Part shown: positions 56,833 through 64,000 of the stretch, piece by piece
How positions within the stretch are numbered: the first letter of the stretch is position 1
How the letters are laid out: the number at the start of each line of letters is the position of its first letter
DNA from: Paraburkholderia sp. FT54
Lineage (GTDB): Bacteria; Pseudomonadota; Gammaproteobacteria; Burkholderiales; Burkholderiaceae
Assembly: GCF_031585635.1 (NCBI RefSeq)
Contig: NZ_CP134195.1
Coordinates: 3,224,001 to 3,288,000 of the forward strand
Length of the DNA: 64,000 nt
Direction: 5' to 3'
Translations under genes and position numbers: made by a program
Notes under the pieces: generated by a model
Told to the model about the DNA's origin: nothing
Databases searched by the model: none
Seen by the model: the letters and a program-made list of their open reading frames with translations, nothing else

Positions 56833-56848
56833 TGGCATATGCCTTGCA
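56833..56848 (+). promoter_or_regulatory. Sigma-54 promoter upstream of urtA
   Basis: TGGCATATGCCTTGCA matches the sigma-54 consensus TGGCAC-N5-TTGCW at all but one position, with the required GG-N10-GC spacing. It is 89 bases before the urtA ATG. Sigma-54 with NtrC control is well known for nitrogen-source uptake, so the context fits a urea transporter. Confidence 0.8.
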
Positions 56849-56936
56849 GTACACAAGCGGCAAGTCATGCGGGATAGGCCCTGCTGACCGAAATCGACGC
56901 CCATAAACAGTCACCATCAATGGCAAGGGGATATAC

Positions 56937-58232
56937 ATGAAACGTCGCAGTCTGTTGAAGTTCGGCTCCATGTCGGGCGCGCTGGCGCTGGCAGGTCAGG
57001 TTCCGTTTGCGCAGGCGCAGTCCAGCGGTCCGATCAAGGTAGGTATCCTGCATTCGCTGTCGGGCACGATGGCGATCTCGGAGACATCGCTCAAAGACAC
57101 CGCGTTGATGACCATTGCGGACATCAACAAGAACGGCGGCGTGATGGGCCGTCAACTGGAACCGGTGGTGGTCGACCCGGCGTCGAACTGGCCGCTGTTC
57201 GCCGAGAAGGCGCGTCAGTTGATCACGCAGGACAAGTGCGCCGTGGTGTTCGGCTGCTGGACCTCGGTGTCGCGCAAATCGGTGCTGCCGGTGTTCGAGG
57301 AACTGAACGGCCTGCTGTTCTATCCGGTGCAGTATGAAGGCGAGGAAATGTCGCGCAACGTGTTCTACACGGGCGCAGCGCCGAATCAGCAGGCGATTCC
57401 GGCGACCGAATACCTGATGAGCGCGGAAGGCGGCGGCGCCAAGCGCTTCTTCCTGTTGGGCACCGACTATGTGTACCCCCGCACCACCAACAAGATCCTG
57501 CGCGCGTTCCTCAAGTCGAAGGGCGTGCAGGAAGCCGATATCCAGGAGGTCTACACGCCGTTCGGCCACAGCGACTATCAGACCATCGTCGCGAACATCA
57601 AGACCTTCTCGCAAGGCGGCAAGACCGCGGTGATCTCGACCGTGAACGGCGACTCGAACGTGCCGTTCTACAAGGAACTGGGCAACCAGGGGCTGAAGGC
57701 GTCGGACGTGCCGGTCGTCGCGTTCTCGGTCGGCGAGGAAGAACTGCGCGGTATCGATACGAAGCCGCTGGTCGGCAACCTGGCTGCGTGGAACTACTTC
57801 ATGTCGCTGCGCAACCCGGCCAACGAGAAGTTCAAGAAGCAATGGGCCGCATGGGTCGCGCAGAACAAGCTGCCGGGCGGCACCAAGCGCGTGACCAACG
57901 ACCCGATGGAAGCGACCTTCGTCGGCATCCATATGTGGAAGCAGGCGGTCGAGAAGGCCAAGAGCACGGACGTGGACAAGGTGCGCGTGGCGATGATCGG
58001 TCAGACCTTCGCGGCGCCGTCGGGCTTCACGCTGGAAATGGACGGCAATCACCACCTGCACAAGCCGGTGATGATCGGCGAGGTGCGCGCCGACGGTCAG
58101 TTCAACGTAGTGTGGCGGACCAAGACCGCGGTTCGCGCGCAGCCGTGGAGCCCGTTCATTGCCGGCAATTCGAGCAAGCCGGACGTGGTCAGTTCGATCC
58201 CGGCGTTCCTGAAGCGCTCACGCGTCGCCTGA
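56937..58232 (+). CDS. urtA: Urea ABC transporter substrate-binding protein
   Basis: 431 residues. A probable twin-arginine signal (MKRRSLLKFG, cut near AQAQS) precedes a periplasmic-binding type 1 fold. Family marks: IKVGILHSLSGTMAISETSLKDTALMTIADINKNGGVMGRQLEPVVVDPASNWPLFAEKA and VFGCWTSVSRKSVLPVFEE, LLFYPVQYEGEE, FGHSDYQTI. UrtA captures urea for the UrtBCDE importer. First gene of the operon, behind the sigma-54 promoter. Confidence 0.96.
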   Translation: MKRRSLLKFGSMSGALALAGQVPFAQAQSSGPIKVGILHSLSGTMAISETSLKDTALMTIADINKNGGVMGRQLEPVVVDPASNWPLFAEKARQLITQDKCAVVFGCWTSVSRKSVLPVFEELNGLLFYPVQYEGEEMSRNVFYTGAAPNQQAIPATEYLMSAEGGGAKRFFLLGTDYVYPRTTNKILRAFLKSKGVQEADIQEVYTPFGHSDYQTIVANIKTFSQGGKTAVISTVNGDSNVPFYKELGNQGLKASDVPVVAFSVGEEELRGIDTKPLVGNLAAWNYFMSLRNPANEKFKKQWAAWVAQNKLPGGTKRVTNDPMEATFVGIHMWKQAVEKAKSTDVDKVRVAMIGQTFAAPSGFTLEMDGNHHLHKPVMIGEVRADGQFNVVWRTKTAVRAQPWSPFIAGNSSKPDVVSSIPAFLKRSRVA

Positions 58233-58422
58233 CAGGAAGGCGTGTCACGGCGGCGAAGCTAGCCACCGTGACACGCCGATGCCATCCCGCGACGGGCGCC
58301 CCCAACCGCGCCTTCGTTTGTGCCGTAAACCGGGGTCCCGGCAGCACGAGCTTCGCGCGCAGCAATCCGACGGCGCTAGCCCACGTGCCGCGCCGCCCGC
58401 CGGTTTTTCTTCAAAGGCCACC

Positions 58423-60072
58423 ATGGCGTTTTCATTCCCGACCTCCGCACGAACACTGGCACGACGACTCGCGCGGCGCGGCATCGCCGGCGTCGCGCTC
58501 GTGCTCCTCGCCGGCGCACCGATGGCCGCCTTCGCGCTGACCCAGACCGATGTCGCGCCGCTCGCCGGCGACGACTTCGACGCAAAATCCGCGGCCATCG
58601 ACAAACTGATCGCCAATCACGACAAAGAATCGCTGGCGCTACTCAAGGCGCTCTCCGAAGACAGCGCGCTCGCCACCGACGCGGGCGCCGTGCTGCTTCA
58701 AGACGGCGATACGGCGAAAGACGCCGTCACCGGCAAGACCGTCGCCGCGGGCGATGCGCAGCCGGTCACGCTGAACAATCTGCTGCGCTCGAAAGTCGCC
58801 GGCGCGCTGTCGGGCCTGCAACTCGACTCGCCGGACAAGGCGACGCGCGATGCCGCCGTCACCTCGCTCCTGCAAAACCCCGATCCGTCGATCAAGCCGC
58901 TCGTCGATGCAGCTCGCGCGAAGGAAAGCGATCCCGCACTGAAGAAGCGCCTCGACACGCTATGGGCGATGACGGCCCTGCACGACGCCGATCCGGCCAG
59001 GCGCCTCGAAGCGGTGCAACTGGTCGCCGCGCGGCACGACCTCGACATGAACGAACTGCTGCGGCCGCTCGTCGCGAGGAAGCCCGACGGCACCTTCGTG
59101 GAAGCCGACGACCGCGTGCGCGCCGCCGCGCAAAGCGGCATCGACGAACTCGATGCAATCCAGCGCCGCAGCCAGATTGCCGGCACGCTGTTCGCGGGCC
59201 TCTCGCTCGGCAGCGTGCTGCTGCTTGCCGCGCTGGGCCTCGCCATCACGTACGGGCTGATCGGCGTGATCAACATGGCGCACGGCGAATTCCTGATGAT
59301 CGGCGCCTACGCGACCTATGTCGTGCAGAACCTCTTTCAGCGCTTCGCGCCCGGCGCGTTCGACTGGTATCCGCTGCTCGCCATTCCGGCTTCGTTCGTC
59401 GCAGCGGGACTGGTGGGCATCGTGCTCGAAAGGCTGGTGCTCAAGCACCTGTACGGCCGGCCGCTCGAAACGCTGCTGACCACCTTCGGCATCAGCCTGA
59501 TCCTGATTCAGGCGACGCGCATGCTGTTCGGCGCGCAGAACGTACAGGTGGTCAACCCAGCGTGGATGAGCGGCGGCGTCACCGTCTTGCCTAATCTGAT
59601 CCTGCCGTACAACCGGCTCGCGATTCTCGCGTTCTCGCTGATCGTGGTCGGTATCGCATGGGCCGTGTTGACCAGGACGCGTCTCGGCCTCTTCGTGCGC
59701 GCCGTCACGCAGAACCGCCGCATGGCGGCCTGCGTCGGCGTGAAGACCGCGCGGGTCGATTCGTATGCGTTCGCGTTCGGCGCGGGCATCGCGGGTCTGG
59801 GCGGCTGCGCGCTCTCGCAGATCGGCAATGTCGGACCGGACCTCGGCCAGAGCTACATCATCGATTCGTTCATGGCGGTCGTGCTGGGCGGCGTCGGCCA
59901 ACTGGCCGGCACGGTGATCGGCGGCTTCGGACTCGGGCTCATCAGCAAGGCAATCGAACCGTTCTGGGGCGCGGTGCTTGCGAAGATCGCGGTGCTCGTG
60001 CTGATCGTGTTGTTCATCCAGAAGCGTCCGCAGGGCATGTTCGCCCTCAAGGGCCGTAGCGCGGAGGCATGA
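58423..60072 (+). CDS. urtB: Urea ABC transporter permease UrtB
   Basis: 549 residues from the ATG at 58423 with AAAGG upstream; earlier frame is not conserved. A signal peptide (to about 38) and a long non-membrane part (about 40-250, with HEAT-like helices around DKATRDAAVTSLLQNPDPS) precede the LivH-type permease domain (about 255-540, ALGLAITYGLIGVINMAHGEFLMIGAY). This N-terminal extension is usual for UrtB and not found in LivH. It pairs with UrtC to form the channel. The gap to urtA is 190 bases. Confidence 0.93.
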   Translation: MAFSFPTSARTLARRLARRGIAGVALVLLAGAPMAAFALTQTDVAPLAGDDFDAKSAAIDKLIANHDKESLALLKALSEDSALATDAGAVLLQDGDTAKDAVTGKTVAAGDAQPVTLNNLLRSKVAGALSGLQLDSPDKATRDAAVTSLLQNPDPSIKPLVDAARAKESDPALKKRLDTLWAMTALHDADPARRLEAVQLVAARHDLDMNELLRPLVARKPDGTFVEADDRVRAAAQSGIDELDAIQRRSQIAGTLFAGLSLGSVLLLAALGLAITYGLIGVINMAHGEFLMIGAYATYVVQNLFQRFAPGAFDWYPLLAIPASFVAAGLVGIVLERLVLKHLYGRPLETLLTTFGISLILIQATRMLFGAQNVQVVNPAWMSGGVTVLPNLILPYNRLAILAFSLIVVGIAWAVLTRTRLGLFVRAVTQNRRMAACVGVKTARVDSYAFAFGAGIAGLGGCALSQIGNVGPDLGQSYIIDSFMAVVLGGVGQLAGTVIGGFGLGLISKAIEPFWGAVLAKIAVLVLIVLFIQKRPQGMFALKGRSAEA

Positions 60073-60073
60073 G

Positions 60074-61258
60074 ATGACATCGGCAACCTCATCGGCTCAC
60101 GTCGGCGCAAGCAGCGGCGGCGCGCTGGCTGGCCGCGATCCGCAAGCGGGTTTCGCGCTCGGTCTGCCGCCGCGCCCCGCGCTGTTGTCGCGGCGCGCGT
60201 GGCTCGCGCTGATCGCGTTGATCATCGTCTTCGGCCTCGGCGTGCCGTTCGCCACGCTGGTGGTGCCGGAGACGAGCGCGCTGCATCTGTCCGCCTACGC
60301 GACGACGATCACCGGCAAGTTCATGTGCTACGCGATCGCGGCGCTCGCACTCGACCTCGTGTGGGGCTACTGCGGCATTCTGAGCCTCGGACACGCGCTG
60401 TTCTTCGCGCTCGGCGGCTACGCGATCGGCATGTACCTGATGCGCGCGATCGGCCACGAAGGCAAATACGGCAGCGACCTGCCCGACTTCATGGTGTTTC
60501 TCGACTGGCATCAACTGCCGTGGTACTGGCAAGGCACGCAGCATCTCGGTTATGCGCTGCTGCTGGTGGTGCTGGTGCCGGCGGTGGTCGCGTGGGTGTT
60601 CGGCTTCTTCACGTTCCGCTCGCGGGTGAAAGGCGTGTATCTGTCGATCATCACGCAGGCCATGACCTTCGCCGCGATGCTGCTGTTCTATCGCAACGAA
60701 ACGGGCTTCGGCGGCAATAACGGCTTCACCGACTTCAAGCGCATAGGCGGTTTTCCGATCACGCATCCGGGCACGCGCACCGCCCTCTTGCTGATCACCT
60801 TCGCGGTGCTGATTCTCGCCTTCATCGGCGCGCGGGCCATCGTCACCTCGAAGCTCGGCCGCGTGGTGACCGCGGTGCGCGACGGCGAAACACGCCTGAT
60901 GTTCCTCGGCTACAGCCCGCTTGCGTACAAGCTGTTCGTGTGGACCGTGTCCGCCGTGTTGTGCGGCATCGCCGGCGCGCTGTACGTGCCGCAGGTCGGC
61001 ATCATCAATCCGGGCGAGATGTCGCCGGGCAATTCGATCGAAATGGCGATCTGGGTCGCCGTGGGCGGACGCGGCACCTTGATCGGTCCGATCATCGGCG
61101 CCTTCGCGGTGAATGGCGCAAAGAGCTTCTTCACGGCGAACTTCCCTGAATACTGGCTGTTCTTTCTCGGTCTGATTTTCGTACTGGTCCCGCTGTTTCT
61201 GCCGAACGGCATCATGGGGCTGATCGAACTCGTGACGCGCAAAAGGAACCGCTCATGA
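60074..61258 (+). CDS. urtC: Urea ABC transporter permease UrtC
   Basis: 394 residues, LivM-like with about eight membrane helices. Marks: ALALDLVWGYCGILSLGHALFFALGGYAIGMYLM, RSRVKGVYLSIITQAMTFAAMLLFYRNETGFGGNNGFTDFK, and the coupling region LGRVVTAVRDGETRLMFLGYS. It starts one base after the urtB stop and its own stop overlaps the urtD start (ATGA). Confidence 0.95.
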   Translation: MTSATSSAHVGASSGGALAGRDPQAGFALGLPPRPALLSRRAWLALIALIIVFGLGVPFATLVVPETSALHLSAYATTITGKFMCYAIAALALDLVWGYCGILSLGHALFFALGGYAIGMYLMRAIGHEGKYGSDLPDFMVFLDWHQLPWYWQGTQHLGYALLLVVLVPAVVAWVFGFFTFRSRVKGVYLSIITQAMTFAAMLLFYRNETGFGGNNGFTDFKRIGGFPITHPGTRTALLLITFAVLILAFIGARAIVTSKLGRVVTAVRDGETRLMFLGYSPLAYKLFVWTVSAVLCGIAGALYVPQVGIINPGEMSPGNSIEMAIWVAVGGRGTLIGPIIGAFAVNGAKSFFTANFPEYWLFFLGLIFVLVPLFLPNGIMGLIELVTRKRNRS

Positions 61259-62118
61259 ACGAAAACCCGATGATTCCTGATCTGGCCTTACCGGAAGAAC
61301 CCGCTGAGACCTCCTTGAGCGGCGTCGCAAGTATGGGCCGCACGGTCGTGCCCGGCGAGATCGACGTGTCGCACGGCACGATCCTGTATCTCGAAGACGT
61401 GACCGTGAGCTTCGACGGTTTTCGTGCGTTGAATGCATTGACGCTGACCATCGATGCCGGTGAATTGCGTTGCATCATCGGTCCGAACGGCGCCGGCAAG
61501 ACGACGATGATGGACGTCATCACTGGCAAGACGGAGCCGGATTCCGGCAAGGTGTTTCTCGGCCAGTCCATCGATCTCACGCGCATGAACGAGCCGTCGA
61601 TTGCGCAAGCAGGCATAGGCCGCAAGTTTCAGAAGCCGACGGTGTTCGAGCAGCATCCGGTATGGGAAAACCTCGAACTCGCGATGAAGGCGGACAAGGG
61701 CTGGTGGTCATCGTTGCGCGCGCGGCTGGATCGCGAGGCGCAAGCGCGCATCGAAGAGACACTGGTGTTGATCGGTCTGGAGAGCGAGGCGCGGCGCCTC
61801 GCCGGCGAACTCTCGCACGGCCAGAAGCAACGGCTCGAAATCGGCATGTTGCTGATGCAGCAACCCGCGCTGCTGCTGCTCGACGAACCGGCCGCCGGCA
61901 TGACCGACGACGAAACCATGCAGCTCGCCGAGTTGCTCAATCATCTGCGCGGCACCTGTTCGATGATGGTTGTCGAGCACGACATGGAGTTCGTGGCGGC
62001 GTTATCCGGCGAGAACGGCAAGGTCACGGTGATGGCCGAAGGACGCGTGCTCGCTCACGGCACGCTCGACGAAGTGAAGCGCGACGAGACGGTCATCGAG
62101 TCGTATCTGGGTCGGTGA
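61255..62118 (+). CDS. urtD: Urea ABC transporter ATP-binding protein UrtD
   Basis: 287 residues. A non-conserved tail of about 38 residues precedes the ATPase: Walker A GPNGAGKTT, signature LSHGQKQRLEIG (UrtD-type SHGQ), Walker B LLLLDEPAAGM, and the H-loop region VVEHDMEFV. It is a LivG-type subunit and works with UrtE on the UrtBC permease. Its start overlaps urtC. Confidence 0.95.
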   Translation: MNENPMIPDLALPEEPAETSLSGVASMGRTVVPGEIDVSHGTILYLEDVTVSFDGFRALNALTLTIDAGELRCIIGPNGAGKTTMMDVITGKTEPDSGKVFLGQSIDLTRMNEPSIAQAGIGRKFQKPTVFEQHPVWENLELAMKADKGWWSSLRARLDREAQARIEETLVLIGLESEARRLAGELSHGQKQRLEIGMLLMQQPALLLLDEPAAGMTDDETMQLAELLNHLRGTCSMMVVEHDMEFVAALSGENGKVTVMAEGRVLAHGTLDEVKRDETVIESYLGR

Positions 62119-62150
62119 AACGGGTCGGTGAATTAAAGGGTCGAACGGAC

Positions 62151-62843
62151 ATGCTAGAAGTAGAAAACCTGAACCAGTACTACGGCGGCAGCCACATTCT
62201 GCGGGATGTGAAGCTCACCGTGCCCGACGGCAAACTCACCGTGCTGCTCGGCCGCAACGGCGTGGGCAAAACCACGCTGCTGCGTTGCCTGATGGGCGTC
62301 GTCCAGACGAAGAGCGGCTCGATCGCCTGGCGCGGTGCACCGATCACCAAACTGCCGACCTATTCGCGCGTGGAGCAGGGCCTCGCTTATGTGCCGCAGG
62401 GACGCGATATTTTTCCGCGGTTGACCGTTGAGGAAAATTTGCTGGTGGGCGCCGCCAGCAAGAAGGCACCCAAGAAAATCCCGGATCGTATCTACGAACT
62501 GTTCCCTGTGCTGAAGGATATGCGCAGCCGCCGCGGCGGTGACCTCTCGGGCGGACAGCAGCAACAGCTCGCCATTGGCCGTGCGTTGATGAGCGATCCG
62601 CAATTGCTGATTCTCGATGAACCCACGGAAGGCATCCAGCCGTCGATCATTCAGGATATCGGCCGCACGCTGCGCCAACTGGTCGAGGAAATGGGTATGA
62701 CGGTGCTGCTCGTCGAGCAGTATTACGATTTCGCCAAGGACATTGCCGATCGGTATTGGGTCATGAGCCGCGGCGAGATCATCGCGGGCGGAGAAGGCGC
62801 CAATATGGATGCGGATGGCGTGCGTGCGTTGATCGCCGTATGA
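62151..62843 (+). CDS. urtE: Urea ABC transporter ATP-binding protein UrtE
   Basis: 230 residues, LivF-type. Walker A GRNGVGKTT, Q-loop YVPQGRDIFPRLTVEENL, signature LSGGQQQQLAIG, Walker B LLILDEPTEGIQPS and QYYDFAKDIADRYWVM are typical of UrtE. It starts 33 bases after urtD and ends the transporter genes. Urea brought in by UrtABCDE would be hydrolysed by urease, whose accessory gene ureD follows. Confidence 0.95.
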   Translation: MLEVENLNQYYGGSHILRDVKLTVPDGKLTVLLGRNGVGKTTLLRCLMGVVQTKSGSIAWRGAPITKLPTYSRVEQGLAYVPQGRDIFPRLTVEENLLVGAASKKAPKKIPDRIYELFPVLKDMRSRRGGDLSGGQQQQLAIGRALMSDPQLLILDEPTEGIQPSIIQDIGRTLRQLVEEMGMTVLLVEQYYDFAKDIADRYWVMSRGEIIAGGEGANMDADGVRALIAV

Positions 62844-62961
62844 GCGGCGACAGGCATCGCCCATGCTATTCTCGATGCATCCTGTGTCAGCGCGGTTGAG
62901 CGCTGTCTGACGTGCGCAGGCACGCTTTGCTTTTTTCTCCGTCTGGTCGCATTCCATTCGC

Positions 62962-63843
62962 ATGTCGCTTCACGAAAATCACGCCACGCTCGCTACCGCT
63001 CAATCGGGTGCGCATTCTCAATGGCGCGCGCGTCTCGAACTTGGGTTCGTCAAAGATGGCGAGCGGACCACGCTCAAGCATCGGCTGCATGATGGGCCGT
63101 TGCGCGTTCAGAGGCCGCTTTATCCCGAAGGTGGCGGCATCTGCCATGCGGTGATCGTGCATCCGCCGGGTGGGATCGCGGGCGGCGACCAGCTTGCTAT
63201 TGATATTGCCGTCGGTGATGACGCGCATGCTGTCATTACCACGCCTGGCGCGACCAAGTGGTACAAGTCAAATGGGCGGCCGGCGCAGCAGCATATTGCC
63301 GTGCGGGTCGGCGAGCGGGCGAGGCTCGATTGGTTGCCGCAGAACAATATCGTCTTCGATCATGCGAATGCGAAGCTGGATTTTTCGTTGACGCTTGCAG
63401 AAGGCGCGACGGCTTTAGGTTGGGATGCGACCCAACTCGGGCGGCAGGCCGCTGGTGAACGGTGGTCGAATGGCAGCTTGGGGGCGGTGTCGCGGATCGT
63501 GCGCGCGAACGGCGAGTTGTTGTGGCTTGAACGGGCTAGCCTCACAGCGGACGATTCGCTGCGCGAGGCGGCGCAAGGGCTGGCGGGATTCCCTGCTTAT
63601 GGGTCGCTTTGGGCCGTTGGAGCGGCTTGTGATGATGCGCTTGCTGAAGCGTTGACTGCGCAGCTTCCGTTTGATGATTCGCTGCGGGCGGCGGCTTCTT
63701 GTGTGACCTCAGGGGTGTTGCTCGTGCGCGCTGTTTCGCGGTCGATGGAGACGCTGCAGCGTGCGTTGACGCAGTGCTGGCTTCAATTGAGGCCGGTTGT
63801 GCATGGGGTTGAGGGTGTGCCGCTGCGGATTTGGGCGACTTGA
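62962..63843 (+). CDS. ureD: Urease accessory protein UreD
   Basis: 293 residues. UreD (UreH) scaffolds nickel insertion into urease together with UreF and UreG. Typical parts: [55 protein letters not shown] and [17 protein letters not shown]. It is separated from urtE by 118 bases. The urease structural genes ureABC would normally follow but lie beyond the window. The second half is G/T-rich in third positions. The last 157 bases (63844-64000) contain no gene I can support. Confidence 0.95.
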   Translation: MSLHENHATLATAQSGAHSQWRARLELGFVKDGERTTLKHRLHDGPLRVQRPLYPEGGGICHAVIVHPPGGIAGGDQLAIDIAVGDDAHAVITTPGATKWYKSNGRPAQQHIAVRVGERARLDWLPQNNIVFDHANAKLDFSLTLAEGATALGWDATQLGRQAAGERWSNGSLGAVSRIVRANGELLWLERASLTADDSLREAAQGLAGFPAYGSLWAVGAACDDALAEALTAQLPFDDSLRAAASCVTSGVLLVRAVSRSMETLQRALTQCWLQLRPVVHGVEGVPLRIWAT

Positions 63844-64000
63844 GGTTTTCTGTGTTCTTCGGGTGTTGGATTTTTGTCTCAATCCGACTCTTGCCGTTTC
63901 AACCCATCGGACGTTTGCACGGTCGGACGGGTTTCGATTTTCGGTCTGTTCGAAGCGATCCTGTCTGATGTACGTGCCGCTCTTTCTCGAGCAGCGCACA

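Noticed and set aside
63709..63999. 96-codon minus-strand frame at the window end
   Set aside because: Antisense to the ureD end and then to AT-richer non-coding DNA; no ribosome site or motif.

Overview
The window is 64 kb of a high-GC chromosome. Gene families and gene order (scpA-panC-panD, DUF3460, DUF2486-holC-pepA-lptFG, a zapB-like gene with zapA and 6S RNA, the cysI-DUF934-cysHDN cluster, DUF2844/DUF3443 pairs, urtABCDE-ureD) point to a betaproteobacterium of the Burkholderiaceae, most likely Paraburkholderia. That assignment rests on recognised families and order, not on a search.

Layout. 1-6.9 kb: start of tamB and all of tamA (outer-membrane protein assembly), DUF3460, scpA, panC, panD, an orphan ParA ATPase and a hotdog thioesterase. 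7.0-18.9 kb: a compact cobalamin region. cobQ faces away from a forward operon cobU-cbiB-cobD-btuF. That operon converges on a reverse operon btuB-btuC-btuD-cobT-cobS-cobC, which is headed by a cobalamin riboswitch. Together these import corrinoids and build the lower ligand and nucleotide loop of B12. 19-31.7 kb: housekeeping genes (zapB-like, zapA, 6S RNA, EVE protein, SIMPL protein, lgt, a LysR regulator, ilvD, cytochrome c, DUF2486, holC, pepA, lptF, lptG) ending in a short CbiX-type chelatase. 31.75-33.36 kb: a long inverted-repeat structure with arms of about 220-240 bp around one small unknown gene. 33.4-40.8 kb: cobA plus assimilatory sulfate reduction genes (cysN, cysD, cysH, DUF934, cysI) divergent from a CysB-type regulator. 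The CbiX-like protein and CobA could supply siroheme for CysI.

40.8-49.4 kb: an orphan branched-chain-type binding protein, a small unknown protein, and a reverse carbohydrate operon (LacI regulator, ATPase, permease, binding protein, TIM-barrel isomerase, Gfo/Idh dehydrogenase) with a perfect LacI-type palindrome upstream. 49.6-50.7 kb: a Pcm-like methyltransferase and a rhodanese, then a stretch that looks like decayed coding DNA. 51.2-55.2 kb: two tandem copies of a two-gene module, a small exported DUF2844 protein followed by a DUF3443 lipoprotein. 55.3-63.8 kb: a class III aminotransferase, the urea transporter urtABCDE behind a sigma-54-type promoter, and ureD.

The observation I rate highest is that both DUF3443 lipoproteins carry the paired Asp-Thr/Ser-Gly motifs and several other landmarks of bilobal pepsin-like aspartic proteases, with the two Asp residues 219 and 218 residues apart. 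With the neighbouring DUF2844 protein they may form an undescribed envelope proteolysis module. This is inference from motifs, and structure prediction and biochemistry would decide it.
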